Assembly (NCBI RefSeq): GCF_001405015.1
Contig: NZ_CYZX01000031.1
Span: forward strand, 1-22,178
Length of the DNA: 22,178 bases
Origin: Clostridium disporicum
GTDB taxonomy: Bacteria > Bacillota > Clostridia > Clostridiales > Clostridiaceae
Reading direction: 5' to 3'
Every line of letters starts with the position of its first letter. Positions within the stretch are counted from its first letter, which is position 1. Below the pieces are notes generated by a model, which had not been told where the DNA came from, searched no databases, and worked only from the letters and a program-made list of their open reading frames with translations. A program made the position numbers and the translations under genes. Below are positions 7,327 to 14,092 of this stretch, in pieces.

Positions 7327-7569
7327 ATGTTTATTGGTACTGTTATTGGGAATGTTGTTAGTACTAGAAAAGAGGACAATTTGATGGGGTATAAGCTTTT
7401 GATAGTTAAGCCTGCTGATGATTATAATAATGGGAAGAATATAGTTGCAATTGATAGGGTAGGAGCTGGGATAAATACTGAGGTTATAGTTACTACTGGG
7501 TCTAGTGCTAGGTTAGGACTTAATAAAGAGGTACCGGCTGATGCAGCTATTGTTGGAATCGTTGATTAG
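7327..7569 (+). CDS. pduN: BMC-P vertex protein (PduN/EutN/CcmL family)
   Basis: An 80-residue pentamer-forming protein that caps the vertices of the microcompartment shell. Family features are the N-terminal MFIGTVIGNVVSTRKEDNLMGYKLLIV, the central GKNIVAIDRVGAGINTEVIVTTGSSAR, and the end VPADAAIVGIVD. A good site (GAAAGGAG at 7313-7320) precedes the ATG. Only few copies per shell are needed, and this gene stands after a 415-base gap and before a hairpin array, so its expression may be set apart from that of the tiles. Family membership is certain; the pduN symbol reflects the surrounding pdu-like order. Confidence 0.94.
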   Translation: MFIGTVIGNVVSTRKEDNLMGYKLLIVKPADDYNNGKNIVAIDRVGAGINTEVIVTTGSSARLGLNKEVPADAAIVGIVD

Positions 7570-7743
7570 TGATGGTTTTGCTTACGCAAAAGGTGATGGT
7601 CACTTGCAGTAAAGTTATGGTTGCCTACGGCAAGGTGATGATCGCTTATAGCGAAGTTATGGTTTGCTGCGCAAAGGTGATGGTTTGACTTCGTCAAAGG
7701 TAGTGGTTACCTGTGGCAAGAGGATGGTTTTGCTTACGCAAAA
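7570..7743 (+). repeat. Mini-hairpin array F, between pduN and pduS
   Basis: The array starts at the TAG stop of pduN and holds about eight hairpins in 170 bases. They include TTTTGC-TTAC-GCAAAA (7576-7591 and again 7728-7743), TTGCC-TAC-GGCAA, TCGCT-TAT-AGCGA, TTTGC-TGC-GCAAA and TTTGAC-TTC-GTCAAA. Linkers are mostly GGTGATGG. The copies are less decayed than in arrays A, D and E. Confidence 0.85.
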
Positions 7744-7795
7744 GATTATGGAATTGTTTGGTCATAAGGTATAGAGGTAAAGGAAGTGATTTTAT

Positions 7796-9124
7796 ATGGT
7801 GCTTCAGGAGTTAAAGGATTTACTTAAGGAAAGTGGGATAGTTGGTGCAGGGGGAGCGGGTTTCCCTACTTATGCAAAGTTATCTTATGATGTAAATACT
7901 GTTATTTTAAATGGTGCAGAGTGTGAACCTTTATTTAGGGTTGATCAGAATTTGTTAGCAACTCATACAGATGAGATTTTGACAGGATTGAGTCTTGTTG
8001 TTGAAGCTGTAGGAGCGAAGGAAGGAATATTGGCTTATAAGGAACATTATCATGATGCTGATGAAGCTATTGAGAGAGTTATTTATAAGTACCCACGACT
8101 TAGAAAGAAATTGCTTAAGGATGGATATCCAGCAGGTGATGAAGTAGTTTTAGTTTATGAAACAACAGGTATGGTAGTACCTCAAGGAGGAATTCCTATA
8201 AATGTTGGGGCAATGGTTATGAATGTTGAAACAGCGCTAAATGTTTATAATGCAGTAGAAAAGAAGGAGCCAGTTACATACAAGTATTTAACAGTTGGGG
8301 GAGCAGTTAATGAGCCAAAGACTTTAAGAGTTCCAATAGGGACAAAGTTTGGTGATTTACTTAAAGAAGCTGGTGGACCATCTATAGATAGTTATAAGCT
8401 TCTAGTTGGTGGACCAATGACTGGTGTAATAGGGAACTTAAATGATACTGTAACTAAAACTACAAAGGGTATATTTGTATTACCAATGGACAATCCAATA
8501 ATTGAGCTTAGAGAATATAGATTGAAAATTGCTTTAAAGAGAGCCATGGGAGTCTGCTCTCAATGTAGAATGTGTACAGATTTATGTCCAAGAAATTTAT
8601 TAGGACATTCAATTGAGCCACATAAAATTATGAATTCGTTAGCTTTTGGACTTGATTATAATTCAGAAGTTTTTGTAAATGCATTGGCATGTTGTGAATG
8701 TAATCTTTGTTCAGCTTATTCTTGTCATCAAGGATTAAATCCTAAAGCAATTATAGCTGATTTAAAAGGAAGACTTAGAGCTAATGGTGTTAAGTTAGCA
8801 AAGGTTGATAGTAAGGTTAAAGAGGAAAAGGAATTTAGAAGAGTGCCTGTAGGTAGAGTTGTTGCAAGGTTAAAGTTAACCCAGTACAACGTTGATGCTC
8901 CTCTAAATGAGATGACTTTAGAGCCAAATATTTTAACTATAAAAGCCAGACAATCAATAGGTGCTCCAGTAACATTTAATGTTAATAAGGGAGATAAGGT
9001 AACTAGTGGACAAGTTATAGGAAGTATAGATGAGAAGTCTTTAGGAGTCTTTTTACATAGTCCTATAGATGGAATTATTAGTGAAATAAATAAAGATTAT
9101 TTAGTAATAAGAAGGGAGGGATAA
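7796..9124 (+). CDS. pduS: PduS, RnfC-like flavin and iron-sulfur electron-transfer protein
   Basis: Passes electrons between NADH/flavin and iron-sulfur clusters. In the Pdu system this supports cobalamin reduction or electron exchange across the shell; in a B12-independent locus its role is less clear. The 442-residue protein starts with the RnfC-type glycine-rich segment GIVGAGGAGFPTY (residues 14-26) and has GAECEP at 40-45. Two ferredoxin-type clusters are visible: Cys254, 257, 260 and 264 in CSQCRMCTDLCP, and Cys300, 302, 305 and 310 in CCECNLCSAYSC. The C-terminal part looks like a barrel-sandwich segment ending in GDKVTSGQVIGSIDEKS and HSPIDGIISEI. AGGAAGTGA precedes the ATG. The next gene, pduT, encodes its known partner. 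Confidence 0.94.
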   Translation: MVLQELKDLLKESGIVGAGGAGFPTYAKLSYDVNTVILNGAECEPLFRVDQNLLATHTDEILTGLSLVVEAVGAKEGILAYKEHYHDADEAIERVIYKYPRLRKKLLKDGYPAGDEVVLVYETTGMVVPQGGIPINVGAMVMNVETALNVYNAVEKKEPVTYKYLTVGGAVNEPKTLRVPIGTKFGDLLKEAGGPSIDSYKLLVGGPMTGVIGNLNDTVTKTTKGIFVLPMDNPIIELREYRLKIALKRAMGVCSQCRMCTDLCPRNLLGHSIEPHKIMNSLAFGLDYNSEVFVNALACCECNLCSAYSCHQGLNPKAIIADLKGRLRANGVKLAKVDSKVKEEKEFRRVPVGRVVARLKLTQYNVDAPLNEMTLEPNILTIKARQSIGAPVTFNVNKGDKVTSGQVIGSIDEKSLGVFLHSPIDGIISEINKDYLVIRREG

Positions 9125-9127
9125 TTC

Positions 9128-9676
9128 TTGGTTAGTGCATTAGGATTAGTTGAATATTTAAAGATTCCAACAGGGATGATGGCTGCAGATAAAATGTCAA
9201 AGACATCAAATATAGACATTATTCATGCTGCAACAGTATGTCCTGGGAAATATATTGTATTATTTAAGGGAAACTTATCAGATGTTAAGGCTGCCATAGA
9301 AGGTGGAACGATAGGCTTTGAGCATAATGTGATAGATTCATTCTTATTAGGAAATCCTACTGAGCAAATATATGGTGCAATATCAGGAAGTACATCTGTA
9401 GAAATTAAGGGAGCTGTTGGAATAGTTGAGAGCTATTCAGTTGCATCTATAATTGAAGCAGCAGATATAGCAGCAAAAACATCAGCAGTTACTCTTGTGG
9501 AAGTTAGACTTGCAAGAGGGATGTGTGGAAAAAGCTTCTTTATTATAAATGGAGAATTATCCGCCGTTGAAATGTCAGTAGAAAATGCAAAGAAGCATCT
9601 AATGGAGAGTGGAATGCTACTAGACTCAGCAGTAATTGCAAATCCATCAGATAACTTTATAGAGAACTTGTATTAA
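9128..9676 (+). CDS. pduT: PduT, BMC-T shell protein with probable iron-sulfur site
   Basis: A tandem-BMC shell protein that forms a pseudohexameric trimer. It carries an electron-transfer site in the central pore and pairs with PduS. The 182-residue sequence has two BMC domains (about 1-82 and 93-182; the second starts at GAVGIVESYSVASIIEAADIAA). Cys38 in TVCPGKY lies at the same position and context as the Cys38 that, as I recall, ligates the [4Fe-4S] cluster in Salmonella PduT. The start is TTG at 9128, 7 bases after GGGAGGG, which lies in the last codons of pduS. Only 3 bases separate the genes. The TTG start probably keeps the amount low, as suits a minor shell component. Confidence 0.93.
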   Translation: MVSALGLVEYLKIPTGMMAADKMSKTSNIDIIHAATVCPGKYIVLFKGNLSDVKAAIEGGTIGFEHNVIDSFLLGNPTEQIYGAISGSTSVEIKGAVGIVESYSVASIIEAADIAAKTSAVTLVEVRLARGMCGKSFFIINGELSAVEMSVENAKKHLMESGMLLDSAVIANPSDNFIENLY

Positions 9677-9677
9677 T

Positions 9678-9694
9678 TGGACCTCGAAGGTCCA
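9678..9694 (+). repeat. Single perfect hairpin between pduT and pduU
   Basis: TGGACCT-CGA-AGGTCCA forms a 7 bp stem with a three-base loop one base after the pduT TAA stop. It resembles the array hairpins in size, but the loop does not fit their T-N-Y form and it stands alone. No T run follows. Confidence 0.7.
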
Positions 9695-9723
9695 GAAAAT
9701 TGGAAATTAAGGTGGTGGGATTT

Positions 9724-10086
9724 GTGGATAATATATTTGAAAAATCTGAGACTACTAGAATTATTCAGGAATTTGTTCCTGGGAAGCAGGTTACTTTGGC
9801 TCATGTTATTGCTAATCCTGTGCCTGAATTGTATCAAAAGTTAGGTTTGGTAACTAATCAAAAAGGAGCTATTGGGATAATGACAATAACTCCAAGTGAA
9901 GGGACTATAATAGCTGCTGATATTGCAACTAAGGCTTCTGATGTGTCTATTGGATTTATTGATAGGTTTAGTGGATCTTTAGTTATAGTTGGGTCTGTAT
10001 CTTCTGTTGAAGAATCTTTAAGGGAAGTTATGAAGGTTCTTGGAGATATGCTTAAGTTTACAGCAACAAATATAACAAGGTCTTAA
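9724..10086 (+). CDS. pduU: PduU, circularly permuted BMC-H shell protein
   Basis: A permuted single-domain shell protein (PduU/EutS family) whose N-terminal strands form a small beta-barrel capping the hexamer pore. Recognised from TTRIIQEFVPGKQVTLAHVIANPVPELYQKLG, then GAIGIMTITPSEGTIIAADIATKASDVSIGFIDRFSGSLVI and the end FTATNITRS. It is closer to PduU than to EutS in these segments. I favour the GTG at 9724, with GGTGGTGGGA at 9711-9720 just before it. It gives 120 residues, near the usual PduU length. An in-frame TTG at 9700 would give 128 residues and has a poor upstream site. The order pduS-T-U-V matches the Salmonella pdu operon. Confidence 0.92.
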   Translation: MDNIFEKSETTRIIQEFVPGKQVTLAHVIANPVPELYQKLGLVTNQKGAIGIMTITPSEGTIIAADIATKASDVSIGFIDRFSGSLVIVGSVSSVEESLREVMKVLGDMLKFTATNITRS

Positions 10087-10106
10087 AATATATTAAAGTT
10101 TGAAGT

Positions 10107-10225
10107 ATTGCTAATATGTAATATTTAATATGGTAGTTTATAGATAAGATATAATTTATATGATTTCCTCCTTAAAACATATAAAATAGATTAATCTACC
10201 TGTGTAAGTATTATATATTAGCAAT
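10107..10225 (+). repeat. 17-bp inverted repeat enclosing 85 bases before the GTPase gene
   Basis: Arms 10107-10123 (ATTGCTAATATGTAATA) and 10209-10225 (TATTATATATTAGCAAT) pair at all but one position, which would be a G-T pair. The right arm is followed by TTTTATT. The enclosed bases contain TTTCCTCCTT (10173-10182), resembling the anti-Shine-Dalgarno end of 16S rRNA, and TATAAT. It could be a leader RNA structure, a small RNA or a short MITE-like element. No target duplication is visible. Confidence 0.55.
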
Positions 10226-10254
10226 TTTTATTAATAGTTAAAGTTGGTGAGATT

Positions 10255-10689
10255 ATGAAGAAGGTTATATTTATAGGTAAAAGTGGTTGTGGTAAAACGT
10301 CTCTTTGTCAGAGACTTCAGGGGGAGGAGATTAGGTATAAGAAGACTCAGTCTATAGATTTATATGTTGATTCTATTGATACGCCTGGTGAATATTTGGA
10401 GAATAGAAATTATTATAGTGCTTTAATAACAACAGCTGCTGAGGCTAATATGATTGCTTTAGTTCAGGAGTGTGGTGATACTATTTCTATGATGCCACCT
10501 GGATTTGCTGGGACTTTTGGCAGAGAAGTTATAGGCATTATAACTAAAACTGATATAGGTGAGTGTGAAGATAGTATAGATATTATTGAAGAACAATTAA
10601 GAGTTGCAGGAGTTAGAAGAGTATTTAAGGTTTCAGCTTATTCTACTGAAGGAATAGAAGAATTGAGGAGATATGTAGATGGATTATAA
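10255..10689 (+). CDS. pduV: EutP/PduV-family small GTPase-like protein
   Basis: A 144-residue P-loop protein of the EutP/PduV family found in microcompartment operons. PduV has been linked to positioning of compartments, and EutP to an acetate-kinase-like activity, so the exact task is open. GTPase motifs are all visible: G1 GKSGCGKTSL (residues 8-17), G3 DTPGEY (about 42-47), G4 TKTD (about 101-104) and G5 VSAYS (about 124-128). GGTGAG precedes the ATG. It follows pduU by 168 bases that contain the inverted repeat at 10107-10225, and is the last recognisable microcompartment gene here. No terminator of classic form is visible after it, so transcription may fade or read on. Confidence 0.9.
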   Translation: MKKVIFIGKSGCGKTSLCQRLQGEEIRYKKTQSIDLYVDSIDTPGEYLENRNYYSALITTAAEANMIALVQECGDTISMMPPGFAGTFGREVIGIITKTDIGECEDSIDIIEEQLRVAGVRRVFKVSAYSTEGIEELRRYVDGL

Positions 10690-10856
10690 AAAGGCTTATT
10701 AGCAGGTCAGGACAACCTTTATAGAAAGTAATAGATAAGATTTATAAGTAAATAGATAATTATAAAATAAAAGATGATTTATTAGAAAAAATAAAATAAA
10801 GTAGTAAATTGAATAGTGCTAATAATAGATTAATTTTCAAAAATTGAAAACAACCC

Positions 10857-10870
10857 TGAAATTGTTTACA
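10857..10870 (+). promoter_or_regulatory. cre-like CcpA site over the -35 of the GH1 gene promoter
   Basis: TGAAATTGTTTACA fits the catabolite response element consensus TGNAANCGNWNNCA with one mismatch (T for the central C). It overlaps the -35 box at 10865-10870, a placement suited to repression by CcpA when preferred sugars are present. No CcpA gene is in the window. Confidence 0.5.
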
Positions 10871-10893
10871 GATATAGCTATTTATTATAGTAT
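10865..10893 (+). promoter_or_regulatory. Promoter of the GH1 glycosidase gene
   Basis: TTTACA at 10865-10870, a 17-base spacer and TAGTAT at 10888-10893. The predicted leader runs about 150 bases to the ATG and holds small inverted repeats: CAAGTT with AACTTG near 10912-10937, CACT-AAAT-AGTG near 10940, and ATAGTC with GACTAACTAT near 10963-10990. The rest of the 364-base gap after the GTPase gene (from 10690) is A/T-rich with nothing else recognised. Confidence 0.6.
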
Positions 10894-11053
10894 AAAAGTG
10901 TAAATAGGGACAAGTTAGCTAATGTTTTTAGAACTTGCACTAAATAGTGTTGATATTAAAAATATAGTCATTATAAGGACTAACTATATTATCGTTATTA
11001 ATACTTTTAGAGAGTGGGTATATTAGCTAATTTATTGATGGAGGGAAGTTTTT

Positions 11054-12454
11054 ATGAAAGATTGTAGATTACCAAAAGACTTTTTCTTTGGAGCAGCAAT
11101 GTCTGGTCCACAGACTGAAGGTTCTCATAACAAAGGTGGAAAGTTACCAAGCTTCTGGGACAGATATTCTGACTTAGAAATTAATAAGTTCCATAACAAT
11201 GTTGGAAGCTATGTAGGAAATGATTTTTATAATAAATATGAAGATGATATAAAGCTGTTAAAGTCTTTAAACTTTAATTCTTTTAGAACATCAATACAAT
11301 GGTCTCGTTTTTTAGATAGAGATGGAAACATAAATCCTGAGGGAGCAGAATTTTATCATAGGGTAATAGATTGTGCTTTAGAAAATGGATTAGATATTTT
11401 TATTAATCTTTATCATTTTGATATGCCAGCTTACCTTTGTGATAGAGGTGGTTGGGAAAGTAGAGATGTTATAGAAGCTTATGCTAATTATGCTAGAAAA
11501 GCTTTTAAGGAATTTGGCTCTAAGGTTAAGCATTGGTTTACATTTAATGAACCAATAGTTGAGCCAATGTGTACATTCCATCAAGCTTTATGGTATCCAT
11601 ATATAAGAGATGAAAAAAGAGCTATGACAGTTCAATATCATATAACTTTAGCTCACTGTTTAGCTGTTAATGAGTTTAGATTAGCCCAAAAAGCAGGTGA
11701 ATTATGTGAAGGAGCAAGGATAGGTTTAATAAACTGTTTTGCACCTCCATATACTAAGGAAAATCCGTCAACTGAAGATTTAGAAGCAGTTAGAATGGAA
11801 GATGGAATTCATAATAGATGGTGGTTAGATGTTGTAAGTAAGGGAGAATTACCTCAAGATGTACTTGATACATTAGAAGAGTACGGAATAGCGCCATATA
11901 TTAGACCAGGAGATAAAGAAATAATATCTTTAGGTAAAGTTGATTGGTTAGGATTTAATTATTATCAACCAGCAAGAGTACAAGCTCCAGCTAAAAAGTT
12001 TGATGAAGAGGGAAATCCAATATTCTCAGACCCATATATCTGGCCAGATAGAAAGATGAATGTTCATAGAGGATGGGAGATATATCCTAAAGGAATTTAT
12101 GACTTTGGAATGAAGATTAAAAATGAGTGTCCAGGCTTAGAATTCTTCATATCAGAAAATGGTATGGGAGTTGAAGGCGAAGCTAAATATGCAGATGAAA
12201 ATGGAGTAATCCAAGATGATTATAGAATAGAGTTTGTTAAAGAACATCTTGAGTGGGTTGCAAAAGCTATTGAAGATGGAGCAAACTGCGTAGGATATCA
12301 CTATTGGGGAGCTATAGACAACTGGTCTTGGATGAATGCATTTAAGAATAGATATGGATTTGTTTCAGTAGACCTTATGGATGGATATAAGAGAAAGAAA
12401 AAGAAATCAGCAGATTGGATTGCAAAGGTTGCTGAAACTAAAATAGTAGAATAA
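11054..12454 (+). CDS. Glycoside hydrolase family 1 beta-glycosidase, probably a 6-phospho-beta-glucosidase
   Basis: Hydrolyses beta-linked (probably 6-phosphorylated) glycosides taken up from plant or dietary sugars, in the cytoplasm. The 466-residue protein is full length for GH1. It begins LPKDFFFGAAMSGPQTEG and has the acid/base glutamate Glu166 in TFNEP and the nucleophile Glu368 in ISENGMG. The C-terminal WSWMNAFKNRYGFVSVDL and the lysine-rich RKKKKSADW fit the phospho-glycosidase branch, but I cannot exclude a plain beta-glucosidase. No PTS gene is beside it. GGAGGGAAG precedes the ATG. It has its own promoter with a cre-like site and ends at a strong terminator, so it is a single-gene unit unrelated to the microcompartment operon. 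Confidence 0.92.
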   Translation: MKDCRLPKDFFFGAAMSGPQTEGSHNKGGKLPSFWDRYSDLEINKFHNNVGSYVGNDFYNKYEDDIKLLKSLNFNSFRTSIQWSRFLDRDGNINPEGAEFYHRVIDCALENGLDIFINLYHFDMPAYLCDRGGWESRDVIEAYANYARKAFKEFGSKVKHWFTFNEPIVEPMCTFHQALWYPYIRDEKRAMTVQYHITLAHCLAVNEFRLAQKAGELCEGARIGLINCFAPPYTKENPSTEDLEAVRMEDGIHNRWWLDVVSKGELPQDVLDTLEEYGIAPYIRPGDKEIISLGKVDWLGFNYYQPARVQAPAKKFDEEGNPIFSDPYIWPDRKMNVHRGWEIYPKGIYDFGMKIKNECPGLEFFISENGMGVEGEAKYADENGVIQDDYRIEFVKEHLEWVAKAIEDGANCVGYHYWGAIDNWSWMNAFKNRYGFVSVDLMDGYKRKKKKSADWIAKVAETKIVE

Positions 12455-12467
12455 TTAATATAAAAAA

Positions 12468-12497
12468 CAGTGCTACATTTAAGTGGCACTGTTTTTT
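12468..12497. terminator. Bidirectional terminator between the GH1 and DUF4491 genes
   Basis: A 9 bp stem (CAGTGCTAC with GTGGCACTG, one T-G pair) with a six-base loop and TTTTTT after it. AAAAAA before the stem gives a T run on the other strand, so it can serve both convergent genes. Confidence 0.9.
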
Positions 12498-12519
12498 ATA
12501 TCTTAAAATAGTAGTTATA

Positions 12520-12798
12520 TTATTTAGGCTTTTTAGGATACCAGCCTTTTTTAACTCTTTCTTCTTGTTCAAATAATTCTTTTATGCTCCAAAGACAGCT
12601 AAAGCCTGTTACCCCTAATGAAGCTGTGAGTATAGAATTGTCAATGTAGAGTGATATTGCAAGAAATACAATTCCTACTACTAAGAAAATTGGCCAAATA
12701 TTTTTAGAAAAGTGATATTCACCTTTTATTACTATAGGATGAAATAATCCTATTATGAGAAAAGAAACTAAACCAATAATAATACCATCAAAATTCAA
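12520..12798 (-). CDS. DUF4491 family small membrane protein
   Basis: A 92-residue membrane protein of unknown function. The sequence fits the DUF4491 family as I know it: start NFDGIIIGLVSFLIIGLFHPIVIKGEYHFSKNIWPIFL, and end GFSCLWSIKELFEQEERVKKGWYPKKPK. Three hydrophobic segments are visible, at about residues 5-21, 36-54 and 57-75. I take the TTG at 12798 as start, 5 bases after GGAGG (12808-12804 on the minus strand), because family members begin at the NF segment. A longer frame from a TTG at 12810 would run through the ribosome binding site. It stands alone, convergent with the GH1 gene and divergent from the P-loop gene. Confidence 0.82.
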   Translation of the reverse strand: MNFDGIIIGLVSFLIIGLFHPIVIKGEYHFSKNIWPIFLVVGIVFLAISLYIDNSILTASLGVTGFSCLWSIKELFEQEERVKKGWYPKKPK

Positions 12799-12914
12799 GA
12801 TATCCTCCAATTATAAATAATTTAATTAATAATATGAAGTGATGAGTTATATTATGACAAATGAGATGATAAAATATGATACTTTAATTGCTAATTATTA
12901 CTTTTACCTTAAAG

Positions 12915-12943
12915 GTTGAAAAAGTCGAATTTTGTTGTTATAA
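12915..12943 (+). promoter_or_regulatory. Promoter of the NadR-like P-loop gene
   Basis: TTGAAA at 12915-12920, a 17-base spacer and TATAAT at 12938-12943, near the consensus for the main vegetative sigma factor. The leader to the ATG at 13006 is about 55 bases. Confidence 0.75.
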
Positions 12944-13005
12944 TTAAAATCTATTATAACGAATAATTGATTGAAATTTATTATAAATATTTGGAGGAGT
13001 TGCCA

Positions 13006-13602
13006 ATGCCAGTAAGAATTGCAATCCTAGGGGGACCTAGATGTGGGAAGACAACATTAATTCAACAACTATATGTAGACTTAAAGATTAGAGATATAAA
13101 TGTAGGTGTTGCTACAGAATATAGCACAGATTACTTAAGAGAAAAGGGAATGATTGAATCAATCTCTGAACAATACGGAATATATTTAGGTCAATTACAT
13201 TTAGAAAAAAGCTTAGATAGCTTTGATTATGCGGTAACTGACTACGCTACATTTGTACCATATATATATGGAAGATTAATGCTTGGAGATAAAGTTAGAT
13301 CTAAGAAGGAAATCGAAATATTAAAAGATTTATATAGCTTAGCTTTAAGAGATTTACCACAATATGATTACATATTCTTCGTACCAAGAGAGTTTGGATA
13401 TAAGAAAGACGGAGTAAGATGGCAAGATGAAGAAGTTGCTCAAGCTGTGGACAAGGCTATCTTAGGATTCCTAGATGCTGAAAATGTTAAATACTCAGTA
13501 ATCAAAGGATCAACTAAGGAAAGATCAGAGCAAATCATGAAGATAGTTGGAATTAACAAAGAAGTAGTACAACCAGCAGCTATTGAAGAAGAAGCGATTT
13601 AG
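13006..13602 (+). CDS. P-loop NTPase of the AAA_28/NadR-kinase-like type
   Basis: A 198-residue single-domain P-loop protein of unknown role. Walker A is ILGGPRCGKTTL (residues 7-18). The pattern ATEYSTDYLREKG, then DYAVTDYATFVPYIYGRLMLGD, then DYIFFVPREFGYKKDGVRWQDEE resembles nucleoside or nicotinamide-riboside kinases such as the C-terminal domain of NadR, including the late DGVR element of the lid region. A nucleotide- or cofactor-phosphorylating activity is possible but not shown. The ATG at 13006 is chosen because GGAGGAG (12993-12999) lies 6 bases before it; an in-frame TTG at 12967 lacks a site. It has its own promoter, and a terminator after the array. Its TAG stop runs directly into hairpin array G, as in the microcompartment genes. 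Confidence 0.8.
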   Translation: MPVRIAILGGPRCGKTTLIQQLYVDLKIRDINVGVATEYSTDYLREKGMIESISEQYGIYLGQLHLEKSLDSFDYAVTDYATFVPYIYGRLMLGDKVRSKKEIEILKDLYSLALRDLPQYDYIFFVPREFGYKKDGVRWQDEEVAQAVDKAILGFLDAENVKYSVIKGSTKERSEQIMKIVGINKEVVQPAAIEEEAI

Positions 13603-13818
13603 TCGACTACGTCGAGATGAAAGGTCACCTGCGGTGAGGTGATGGTTTGACTTTGTCAAAAGTGAAAGGTCACCTGTGGTGAGGTGATGGTTTGACTTCG
13701 TCAAAGGTGAAAGGTCACCTGTGGTGAGGTGATGGTTTGACTTTGTCAAAAGTGAAAGGTCACCTGCGGTGAGATGATAGTTTGACTTCGCAAAGGTGAA
13801 AGGTTGCCTTCGGCAAGG
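13603..13818 (+). repeat. Mini-hairpin array G with a 45-bp tandem repeat, four copies
   Basis: The array begins at the TAG stop with TCGAC-TAC-GTCGA (13603-13615). A 45-base unit follows, starting at 13623, 13668, 13713 and 13758. Each unit holds TCACC-TGY-GGTGA and TTTGAC-TTY-GTCAAA with GGTGATGG- and GTGAAAGG-like linkers. The last unit has lost two bases of the second stem. A final hairpin, TTGCC-TTC-GGCAA, lies at 13804-13816. It is the only array here after a gene outside the microcompartment operon. Confidence 0.9.
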
Positions 13819-13833
13819 GGAAAGAATAGTATA

Positions 13834-13869
13834 GATTCAGTTGGATTTTTATCTGACTGAGTCTTTTTT
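13834..13869 (+). terminator. Intrinsic terminator after array G
   Basis: GATTCAGTTGGAT pairs with ATCTGACTGAGTC (with wobble pairs and one mismatch) and is followed by TTTTTT at 13864-13869. It ends the NadR-like gene and its array as one transcript. The bases from 13870 to 14092 are A/T-rich; a possible -10 TATAAT lies at 14021-14026 without a convincing -35. Confidence 0.85.
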
Positions 13870-14092
13870 ATATGGGTCAGATTTATAGATAAATGCTATA
13901 TAGAATAATATGTATAAATATAATAACTGAAAGCTATGATTCTGGATATTAAAATGATAATTGTATTTTAGTAACAGTTTGTACATAAAAATGCTATAGT
14001 TAAAATCATATATTATATTGTATAATGTTTAGTATATTAGATTATAAAATAGGTAATATTTAAGGATTTTTAAAGAGAGGGATATAGAAAGT

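Noticed and set aside
7570..7743. Array hairpins as intrinsic terminators
   Set aside because: Stems are short, occur many in a row inside an operon and are not followed by T runs, unlike the real terminators at 12468, 13834 and 14906.
10107..10225. A known riboswitch such as a cobalamin riboswitch
   Set aside because: No B12-box or other conserved core that I know is visible; only the inverted repeat is supported.
13525..13749. Minus-strand frame with the repeated peptide LTKSNHHLTTGDLS
   Set aside because: The peptide repeat is only the 45-base tandem repeat read in one frame (45 is a multiple of three); no ribosome binding site is visible and it overlaps the P-loop gene.
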